From Brachionus manjavacas (taxonomy: Eukaryota > Rotifera > Eurotatoria > Ploima > Brachionidae): DNA of 64,000 bases. Where the stretch lies: assembly GCA_019054805.1 (NCBI GenBank), contig JAHQIY010000003.1, forward strand, positions 3,906,001 to 3,970,000, written 5' to 3'. Of the stretch, positions 56,290-64,000 are shown piece by piece. Each line of letters opens with the position of its first letter. Position 1 is the stretch's first letter. Below the pieces are notes generated by a model that was given only the letters and a program-made list of their open reading frames with translations, did no database searches and had not been told where the DNA came from. The translations under genes and the position numbers were made by a program.

Positions 56290-56460
56290 TAAACTATAAA
56301 TACGGCTACTACTTACAAAGGTGACCGAGACTGTTTATTTTTTAAATTTAAAAATGTTTGGCTGACCGGTGGATGACTACGAGTCAGATAAGTGTGAGAT
56401 AAGCATCCCATTCAGCATCAACTGCGTTCTTACTGTATTTTTGGTTGTAATTAAACAAAA
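56290..56460 (+). ncRNA. Candidate small nuclear or spliced-leader-like RNA segment in unit A
   Basis: ACTATAAATAC (TATA-like) is followed by GGCTACTACTTACAAAG|GTGACC, an exon-like stretch with a GT donor, several short stems (CTGAC..GTCAG), and ATTTTTGG, which fits an Sm-binding site. The order leader, donor, stems, Sm site is that of spliced-leader RNAs, and linkage of SL genes to 5S genes is known from other phyla. The base-paired 3' stem after the Sm site is weak. It is a hypothesis only. Confidence 0.2.
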
Positions 56461-57098
56461 TATTAAAATGTCAATTTTTTAAGATTTTGATCACTTATTT
56501 TAATGTCACTTAATAGGTGACCAAGCTCGGTCACATGATGTTTGATTCTTGTATAAAATCATTGAAAAAAACTTTTTTAAACCGTTGAACGATTTATTTT
56601 ACAGAATTTTTTTAAAAATGTTAATTTTTTGGCAGAATTAAACAAATTTAAATGTTGTAAATTTGGACTTAACGGATTTTTTTTTTAGTATTAAATTTCT
56701 TTTTTAAAATCTTTTTTGAAGTTTGAAGGTTTCTTTAAGAAAAGCTGACTGTGTGATTTAAATTCAAATTTTAAAGAAAATGCCGTTTCATTCTCATTAG
56801 CTAATAAAAAGCTGATGAGTATTTTGGAAGAGGTAAGAGAGAGAAAAAGAAAGAAATCTTAGTTGTTAGTTTGAAATTTTAATTTTAATTAATCAGAATT
56901 TTATGTAAAATATAATTTCAAATGATTTTTTATCAACTGAAGTCTTTTTTCTAATTAAAAAAAATAGCTGTAAATAATTAGCTATTATTATATCAAAAAA
57001 TATTTATTTATTTAAAAATTAACAAAAAAAAAGTCTAAGTCGGTTTGAATGAAGACTTTGTCCTTCGTTCCAGTCACGCAATTTGAATAGTAAAAATT

Positions 57099-58499
57099 GA
57101 ATTCAGCTTTCAATTTTTTTCAGCATTGAATTTTTGAAATTTTTTCTATTAATCAACTTTTAATGTTTTATATTTTTAATCATTTTTATATTTTTATTTA
57201 AGTCCAAAGGCGTGTCTCAACACGTGGTGCAGCATAATCGAACGAGGGAATACGGTATTATCTACATATTTATTTAATAATTTATAAAACAAAAATTTTT
57301 TAATATATAATTTGAAAAAAAATTCCATCTAAACCAGTATAAATCTTTATTATTCAAAACTTTTATTTTATTTTATTTATTATTCTACTGAAAATGGTTT
57401 ATATTCTCTTTTTTTCAAGATTTAATTTTCTTCAAATATATCCTTCTTTTATGTATTTTTCCATTATTATTTACTGATTCTTTTAAGCTAATTAAATTTA
57501 GACTTCATCTATTTTTAATTAATTTGTGGAGGGAGTATACCTGAATCTTGTTTCAAAAAATAAAAATAAATGATTATTAATGATTTATAGATTTAAAATG
57601 ATAGAAATGGATTCACAATTATTTTGTTATACCAGATCATGAGTTTAAAATTTTTTTCATGTAAAAAAAAAATAATATTTGCATTTCATTTGTTTGTAAA
57701 AATAAAAGACAAATTTGTATTAAATTTGTTTATTTGTTAATAATTTTTGTATATTTTTTGTAAATTCCTGAAAACATACTATTATCTAAATATTTATTTA
57801 ATTATTCAAAAAATAAAAATGATAATTTTCATGAAAAAAATCACAATTTGTATGCTTTGCCATAAACTTAAATGCTCTTTATTTCTTTTATATAAAAAGC
57901 TAAAAATTTTATTTTTCCAAAAAATACACTGTTAATTATTTTATTTTATTCAGCTTTTAATTTTTTTTAACGTTTTTGAAATTTTTTCTATTAATCAATT
58001 ATTAATATTTTTTTGCAATTTTAGAAAAATTTAAACATCTCAATATCCACTGTTTGTTTATTCCGGTACATTGTTTTTATTCTTTCCCAGAAGGCGTTTT
58101 TATTTAAGCATAATAACTTACCCTGCTTTTTTAGTGATTTGTCTCTCTTAAGTTGTAAGTTTAGTCGCTTTTTTGCTCTAAATAAAAAATATTCTAATTA
58201 TTTTTTGATAATGTAAGGCCCTTGTTCAAACTGGATTGAATCTTTATGGAATAGCTCAAAGCGTATTTTTAAAGATATTAGAGGCTGCAAAAGAGCTTAC
58301 ATACAGAGTTATCTGGATGAATTCATCTAGAGATTTAATACACAAATGATCGCATTATTTGCTATGAAACAATACTAAAAACAATAGCCAAATAATACCC
58401 TCCAGATACAAAGTAATAGTAACTATAATTAATATTAAGAGTTATCATTTTAATTATTATATTTAAAAAAGAATAGAGACTCTTGATAAACTATAAAGT
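57099..58499. other. Spacer between 5S units, no supported gene
   Basis: AT-rich. Words from 57105-57180 and 57866-58020 (caatttttttcagcattgaa; aaatgctctttatttctttt; tctattaatcaattattaat) recur at 59700-59860, so this spacer has internal repeat copies too. No coding region recognised. Confidence 0.5.
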
Positions 58500-59020
58500 G
58501 ATGCTAATGGTGATTTGGAAGAAGATGTGGTGTTTCATTATGCTTAATCAAGTGATAATGGTAGTGATGAAGACTCGAATGTTCAGGTACAGATGGAGAA
58601 TCGATTTTTGGATCATTAAAGGGGTCAGCGAGTAATGACGATTTAACACCTGATGATGGTGAAAATGAAGATCTAAAAAAACCAAATGATGATGAAAACA
58701 CTGACTCAACGTCTGTAACATTAAAAGAAAAAACCAATGATCCAGATAGCTCGGATTTAGAAAGTGATTTTGAATCTTTGAACGATCCTGATATGGACTT
58801 TTTAAGTTTATCGATCTCATACTAGAAAATTAATTCGGTTAAATTTAGGTCTGATCAGTATAAAAGCCAAGCTCTTTCTAATCCTAGCAGTTCTGAATCC
58901 GCACAAAGTGAAGTAATAAGAGTGTTAAGTAGGCACCCAAATAGTGTACCTTGTCCTTTGTGTGGTTACTATCTGAAGAATGAAAGAGGCCTAAAATTGC
59001 ATATGGCCAAAAAACGCTAG
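58500..59020 (+). pseudogene. Acidic protein with degenerate C2H2 zinc finger, broken
   Basis: Plus-strand pieces: SSDNGSDEDSNVQV, then after a frameshift GSASNDDLTPDDGENEDLKK through DFESLNDPDMDFLSL and a stop, then in frame SDQYKSQALSNPSSSESAQS and VPCPLCGYYLKNERGLKLHM, stop at about 59020. The finger has C-x2-C-x12-H but the second His is absent. An acidic segment plus a single CPLC..GLKLH finger is seen at the N-terminus of some non-LTR retrotransposon proteins (R2/NeSL type) and in host transcription factors. I cannot decide. Base composition is richer in G than its surroundings. Confidence 0.5.
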
Positions 59021-59239
59021 ATTTTTTTTAATTTTTCACAAAAGATGTGATCAAAACTTTTTCTTAAACCTAAGATCACAAAAAAGCAAGATGACAAAAA
59101 TCACATATTTGGTGATCATGAAGATCACAAAGTCGACAAGACCACTTTTTTTTCAAGCTATTTAAATTCACTTTAAAATATTTTAATTCCTTTTTAAAAT
59201 TCCTAAAAAAATATTTTGATTAAATTTTATTCCGTTTAA

Positions 59240-59480
59240 ATCTTAATTAAAAAACTACTTCTCTGCTTCGACTTAAAACAATTATCTTAATAAAAGACAA
59301 TTGTTCAATCGATGCATTCATCACCGAAGTAGTGGGATAAATTAAAAAAGATACATACTTCTTTTTTTAAGTAATAAAACTTTAAAGTGAAGTAGAAGGA
59401 ATTTTAAAAGAAATTTATAAAATATGATTTACAATTCTTTCAAGATATTTTTTATTAACTTTTTAATTTTTTTCTTTTTA
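59240..59480 (+). repeat. 5S-linked repeat, plus-strand copy without 5S gene
   Basis: Similar to the 5S upstream flank at 54715-54950 (ttctctgcttcga; ttcaatcgatgcattc; aaactttaaagtgaagt), but the similarity stops before the 5S gene. A truncated or degenerated unit. Confidence 0.65.
59253..59334 (+). repeat. Conserved structured element, copy 3
   Basis: Ends AACTACTTC and GAAGTAGTG, one end-pair lost. It is kept although the 5S gene that normally lies downstream is gone. Confidence 0.45.
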
Positions 59481-59877
59481 TGTTTGAACTTAATGATTTC
59501 CATTGATAAAAATGTTTTCTAAATTTAAATCTATAGAGATGTATTTTTTTCAATTTGAAATCGTTTTCATAAAAATTTTATTGAAAATAATAATTTTATC
59601 TAAATAATTTTTAGTTGAAAGAATGCGTTTGTTTTGTTGCTCAAATTTATCGATTCTGCTCAAGGTATGAAAATAAAAATTGTTTTTGTTGGACAAAAAA
59701 ATTAAATGCTCTTTATTTCTTATTTAAAGTAAATAAAAGATTTTATTTTTTCCCAAAAACAATAAATGTTCATTAATATATTTTTTTAGCTTTAAATTTT
59801 TTTCAACATTAAATTTTTATCTATTAATCAATTATTAATATTTTTTTTGTAATTGCTTTTCAAGTATAAAAAAAGAA
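59481..59877. other. Spacer before unit B
   Basis: AT-rich; the part 59696-59860 repeats words found at 57105-57180 and 57866-58020. No gene. Confidence 0.5.
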
Positions 59878-59995
59878 GCCTAGAACACCCGGTATTCCCA
59901 GGCGGTCACCCATCCAAGTACTAACCGGGCTCGACGTTGCTTAACTTCGGTGATCGGACGAGAACCGGTGCATTCAACGTGATATGGTCCTAGAC
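59878..59995 (-). rRNA. 5S ribosomal RNA gene, copy 3
   Basis: 118 bp, minus strand, identical to copy 1 as far as I can compare, with AATACCGGG intact. Followed on the minus strand by TTCTTTTTTT, a good Pol III terminator. Likely functional. Confidence 0.97.
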
Positions 59996-60350
59996 ATTTT
60001 TTTTCTCTTTTTTGATTTTATTTAAACTTTTTTATTCAAAAATAAACAAAAATGATTTTAAAAAAATATCAAAAATTAACCGAAAGTCTACCGAATTTTA
60101 TCATAGCATTCAATCCTCAACATTCAAATTTTTTTGATCTTTATCTAATTTTAGCATTGAAATAAAAAAATTATTCATATTTTAAATTTTAATGACAAAA
60201 TAGAATAAAATCTAAAAGTTAAAACAAAATAACTTGAACGAATTGTGAATCATATTTTATTAATTTATTTTTAAATTGTTTAATCTACACTATAAAGTTT
60301 TATAACTTAAATTTACAAGTATGTCCCTTTTACTTAACACAAAAAAACCC

Positions 60351-60432
60351 AACTACTTCAATGAAGAATGCATCGATTAAACAGTTGTCTTTTATTAAGC
60401 TAACGGTTTAGGATCGAAGCAGAGAAGTAGTT
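60351..60432 (-). repeat. Conserved structured element, copy 4
   Basis: Same as copy 2, ends AACTACTTC and GAAGTAGTT, in unit B. Confidence 0.5.
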
Positions 60433-60509
60433 TTTTAAAAAAAATTTTACTGATTAAATATTAATTTTAAAATAAAAAAAATTATTCAAGTCACAGCATT
60501 AATTTTATA

Positions 60510-60680
60510 AACTATAAATACGGCTACTACTTACAAAGGTGACCGAGACTGTTTATTTTTTAAATTTAAAAATGTTTGGCTGACCGGTGGATGACTACGA
60601 GTCAGATAAGTGTGAGATAAGCATCCCATTCAGCATCAACTGCGTTCTTACTGTATTTTTGGTTGTAATTAAACAAAATA
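60510..60680 (+). ncRNA. Candidate small RNA segment in unit B
   Basis: Copy of the segment at 56290-56460, essentially identical. Same features: GGCTACTACTTACAAAG|GTGACC and ATTTTTGG. Hypothesis only. Confidence 0.2.
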
Positions 60681-61321
60681 TTAAAATGTCAATTTTTTTA
60701 AGATTTTGATCACTTATTTTAATGTCACTTAATAGGTGACCAAGCTCGGTCACATGATGTTTGATTCTTGTATAAAATCATTGAAAAAAACTTTTTTTTA
60801 AACCGTTGAACGATTTATTTTACAGAATTTTTTTAAAAATGTTAATTTTTTGGCAGAATTAAACAAATTTAAATGTTGTAAATTTGGACTTAATGGATTT
60901 TTTTTTTAGTATTAAATTTCTTTTTTAAAATCTTTTTTGAAGTTTGAAGGTTTCTTTAAGAAAAGCTGACTGTGTGATTTAAATTCAAATTTTAAAGAAA
61001 ATGCCGTTTCATTCTCATTAGCTAATAAAAAGCTGATGAGTATTTTGGAAGAGGTAAGAGAGAGAAAAAGAAAGAAATCTTAGTTGTTAGTTTGAAATTT
61101 TAATTTTAATTAATCAGAATTTTATGTAAAATATAATTTCAAATGATTTTTTATCAACTGAAGTCTTTTTTTTCTAATTAAAAAAAATAGCTGTAAATAA
61201 TTAGCTATTATTATATCAAAAAATATTTATTTATTTAAAAATTAACAAAAAAAAAGTCTAAGTCGGTTTGAATGAAGACTTTGTCCTTCGTTCCAGTCAC
61301 GCAATTTGAATAGTAAAAATT

Positions 61322-62333
61322 TAGCGATTTGTAAGTTGATAAATTACTTTCATTTAAAATTTTTTTTTGAAAGTTATATGCTAAATGAATACTTACTTAA
61401 TATAAATAAGCAAGTAATTATTCATTTAACTATACTTTAATTTATTTCGCTAAAAAAAGTTATCTTTATATATTTTAATATATAATTGAACTCTTTTCAC
61501 AAACTTTCCTTTTAAATTTTTTTTTTAATTTTACTTATTGACTTTAGTTGAAATTTTATTTTTGATTCTTAAAGAGCTTGTTCTCGATACAGATATTCAA
61601 ACAAATAATTAAAAAAAATAATCTTAATTTTAATTCTTGATTAGTTCTATCATTTTAGACTGCGTCTTTAATTTTTTTATGAATTACAAGGTCTTTATGT
61701 ATTTTCACCAAGTTATTTTTAAATTTATTGGAATACTTTTTTAAAGTTTTACCAAATATGTTATGAAGGTTCATAAATTAAGGAAAATTTTTTAAAATTC
61801 ACAATCCTATCAAATAAATGGTGTTTAAATCCTTCAAGGCTCTAACAAAAAACATGTTTTTGGCATATATTCCAAGTTTAATAGACAAGGCGTTTTTAAT
61901 ATTTGAAATATATAAAAAACTTGCTGAATAAATGATAGATTTCAAAAAAGTTCCTGATTTTTCGAACATAAACTCAGCCAGCACTTGTATTAATATTAAT
62001 GATTGTTCAAATGTAAAATTTCCAAGCAAGTAAAATAAAAAGAGAACTTTAATTCATCTTTACTATCATTAAGTATTTCAGGAAAAATATCAATAGATCT
62101 TAGCGTGATTTGGATAAACTTTCTGAAGTACTAATTCAATTAAATTGTCAAGAGCAAATAATTTTCTTTATTTTATCTTTAAATCAAAATTATCTGATAA
62201 AATTATGTAAGTATCAACAGAGATTGAATTAATATTTTTTTTTACAAAAATTCAAATTTCTGTATAAAAAAAATACAAAAAATTTAAAATTATTAGTTGT
62301 ACTTTTTTTAAGTTGCTTTTTTATCTAATTTAA
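61322..62333. other. AT-rich region with a LINE 3' tail
   Basis: Contains a plus-strand LINE tail at 61573-61611 (GAGCTTGTTCTCGATACAG, then AAACAAATAATTAAAAAA). An open frame on the minus strand at 61799-62029 has no recognisable domain. Otherwise empty. Confidence 0.45.
61573..61611 (+). repeat. Solo LINE 3' end
   Basis: GAGCTTGTTCTCGATACAGA resembles GAGCTTTAGCTCGGTACAGA of the LINE at 50029. An A-rich tail follows. Very short, 5'-truncated. Confidence 0.55.
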
Positions 62334-62512
62334 TTAGCGCGTAAAGCCGAATGATTTGCGTGTTAGTCATGTAAGCAGATAATCGAGGGTTCAAAACCCG
62401 CTGATGGGGTAATAATTGCGGTGTAGATGATCAAATCGATGCAGTAACCTCTGTGTCAGATCGGAACCGTTGCTCAAGAAGATAAATGAAAAGGAGATGA
62501 GCGCTTCCTCAT
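62334..62512 (+). repeat. tRNA-derived SINE, copy 2
   Basis: The head (62334-62410) looks like a tRNA: box A region near gcgtgttagtcatgtaagc and box B GGGTTCAAAACCC (62388-62400; consensus GGTTCGAATCC). The body attgcggtgtagatgatcaa..agtaacctctgtgtcagatcg..aaaaggagatgagcgc is shared with the copy at 47317-47460. This is the usual Pol III SINE design. The tail and target duplication are unclear. Confidence 0.7.
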
Positions 62513-63420
62513 TATCCACTAGGATAGAAAAGAGACAATTATTATTTATTGTAATAATTATTTATCTAAAGTCAATTTCAATTTTTTCCGTTCAACAATC
62601 ATACCTTGCTTTAAAATGGTTAACTGTAAGTGAACTAAGCTCTCAGGTACTCTCTCAAAATTTTATCCAACTGAATTTTCAACTGTTTGCTTCCTATTTT
62701 CAAGAAAAACTTCAATCCATCTATTTTTTATAAGGAACACGTTAAATTATTAGGCAAATGCGGGAATACTGCATCAACTGGTATCATTACTAAAAGAGAC
62801 TGAATCAAGAGTTTCAAATATTTTTTTCTTAAATTACATAATTATTAATTTGGTTTTATTAAAAAAAAAATCTTTTTGTATTTAATCAAATTTAATCAAT
62901 AAATTTTTTAAAAAATTTTCAAAGAAAATATATCATGTCATGAACATCGATTATATCAAAAAATCGATTTAAATACACGCTTTATTTAGTGCGATATCAC
63001 CAAATTAGAATTAAATATATTAAAGTAAACGAATTTAATGATTAAAGAGTCTTAGATTACAGTGAATAATTGAAATTTTATCATCTCAATTATGATAATA
63101 CTTCAAATATCAATTCAATACTGGAAAATAATTATTAAATTTATTGCTTTTAATAGTGGTTCAACTAAGACTTAAGAAATATTTAGGACTTAAATTAATT
63201 TATATTAATTAAAATTTTAGAGAAATTTGATTTTGAAGAGAATTAAGCCTTTAAGTGATCGTAAGTAGATTTTTTCTCAGAATATTTTCTCTTTCGTATT
63301 TTCACTCAATAGCTTGAACATATTTTTTTTTCTATTTTTTACAATAAAATGCTCGTTTTGTGTTTTTGTCATTTTTTTGGACAATTTTTTTTTAAACGCA
63401 ATTGCGAAAGTAAAAAAAAA
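62513..63420. other. AT-rich region, no supported gene
   Basis: Open frames of 60-90 codons (62470-62733, 63277-63505) have biased hydrophobic or Phe/Lys composition typical of random AT-rich DNA. No other feature. Confidence 0.45.
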
Positions 63421-63737
63421 TTTTTTTGTAGTACTAGTAGTAGTAGTAAAGGGTAGGCTACAAGTCGCGATTTGCATGCAGGATGATGCAAAACGCGATG
63501 AGTGACGACACCCTGTGTGGTACCCACTTGCCGTAATTAAGTTGCTGTTTTGTCAAGCTTGCTTTTGAAGTCGTTGGTACTTTTGGCGGAGATGATGGAG
63601 TCGTAAAGATCGTTCCAGTCATTGACAATTCGGTTGCAGAAAAAGTTATGTCGTTGATTACAGTTCTTCACCAATTCTCGTCTCAATTGTGATTAAAAAG
63701 ATTACTAAGAGCTCAAAGTATTTAGTAGTAGTAGTAG
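63421..63737 (-). mobile_element. CR1/L2-like LINE 3' end with (TAC)n tail
   Basis: Minus strand: NQRHNFFCNRIVNDWNDLYD then SAKSTNDFKSKLDKTAT and a stop, the C-terminal block of CR1/L2 elements. A non-coding 3' part follows and the sequence ends in a (TAC)n tract (63428-63449). A 5'-truncated copy. Confidence 0.75.
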
Positions 63738-64000
63738 TAGTAGTAGTAGTTCTTGCTGCGACACCTAACATGTAGATTGTCTAAGCCCATCACCGCCAAT
63801 TGGCCGTGTAGAGCTGTAGCAGCCGATTCCATTGAACTTATCTAAAGCCATTTTAAGATTAGCGGTTGACTTGGATTTCACTACATTTTCTGGCAACTTA
63901 TTCCAATGCGGAACTACTCTGTTTGAGAAAAATACATGTCTGGCATTTACTGCAGCCGCAAAATTGTTTCTAATTTGAGCTGGGAAACTTTCTCTCTGGA
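63738..64000 (-). mobile_element. Second CR1/L2-like LINE 3' end, running off the window
   Basis: Minus strand from the window edge: ESFPAQIRNNFAAAVNARH, VFFSNRVVPHWNKLPENVV, then STANLKMALDKFNGIGCYS, ending in a (TAC)n tract at 63723-63750. It abuts the truncated 5' end of the previous LINE. Only the 3' part is in the window. Confidence 0.75.

Larger units (their letters stand above)
55659..57098 (-). repeat. 5S-linked repeat unit A (1.44 kb)
   Basis: Near-identical to 59878-61321 in the same orientation. One boundary coincides with the 3' end of the 5S gene, the other follows taaaaatt at 57098. Contents from the 5S: an upstream flank of ~350 bp, the structured element (56133-56214), a candidate RNA segment (56290-56460), a TGACC-N6-GGTCA palindrome (56518-56533) and a terminal hairpin (GAATGAAG..CTTCGTTC, about 57048-57070). 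Confidence 0.92.
59878..61321 (-). repeat. 5S-linked repeat unit B (1.44 kb)
   Basis: Near-identical to unit A, differing mostly in lengths of A/T runs and a few substitutions. Boundaries are the same: 5S 3' end and taaaaatt. Contains the structured element at 60351-60432 and the candidate RNA segment at about 60510-60680. Confidence 0.92.

Noticed and set aside
58504..58820. Minus-strand frames rich in His and Ser
   Set aside because: Mirror reading of the Asp-rich plus-strand relic (GAT repeats read as ATC/CAT).
61799..62029. Minus-strand open frame of 76 codons
   Set aside because: No recognisable motif; lies in AT-rich spacer between repeats.
63277..63505. Phe/Lys-rich open frames on both strands
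   Set aside because: Composition is that of translated A/T runs; no domain.

Overview
This window is nuclear DNA from a very AT-rich, compact animal genome. The best guess is a monogonont rotifer of the Brachionus type. That guess rests on inference: strong AT bias, spliceosomal introns of only about 50-65 bp, metazoan 5S rRNA genes, animal opsins, and many small non-LTR, pogo, Tc1/mariner and Ty3/gypsy relics. No bacterial features (operons, Shine-Dalgarno sites, CRISPR) are present.

Only three intact host protein genes can be supported. At the left end (341-1659) is a two-exon OSGEPL1/Qri7 gene, the mitochondrial enzyme that makes N6-threonylcarbamoyladenosine in tRNA. At 19085-20349 and 51323-52569 are two six-exon opsin genes about 32 kb apart in the same orientation. 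They have identical exon lengths (331 aa each). Exons 3-4 and the introns around them are almost identical in sequence, while exons 1-2 are clearly diverged, which points to recent gene conversion. All three genes have a pyrimidine-rich 'tttag' acceptor just before the start codon.

The right part (54.6-61.3 kb) is a 5S rRNA repeat domain. Three 118-bp 5S genes lie in both orientations. Two near-identical units of about 1.44 kb each end at the 3' end of a 5S gene, and two older diverged copies of the 5S-upstream flank lie beside them. The flank carries a recurrent element of about 82 bp whose ends pair, with an A-U to U-G change that keeps the pair. It also holds a short segment that looks like a small nuclear or spliced-leader RNA; this is a hypothesis only.

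Most of the rest is transposon debris. From left to right: a non-LTR relic with a (TAC)n-type tail (3.5-5.2 kb); a Ty3/gypsy integrase end with polypurine tract and one LTR (6.1-7.9 kb); more LINE relics (8.0-10.2 kb); Tc1/mariner relics (14.2-15.7 kb); a 340-bp foldback (15.9-16.2 kb); a nearly complete Tigger/pogo transposon with TA duplications and subterminal repeats (20.66-22.63 kb); a LINE nested inside another LINE (23.75-31.4 kb); a decayed pogo-like element whose transposase gene was split by another LINE (31.9-36.0 kb); a MITE inside a larger inverted repeat (39.0-40.5 kb); a decayed Ty3/gypsy gag-pol (43.3-46.9 kb); a long plus-strand LINE (47.5-50.1 kb) whose relatives recur at least five times; two copies of a tRNA-derived SINE; and two more (TAC)n-tailed LINE 3' ends at the right edge. 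Several LINE families end in a short GAGC..GCTC hairpin followed by an A-rich AAATAAATAA tail.
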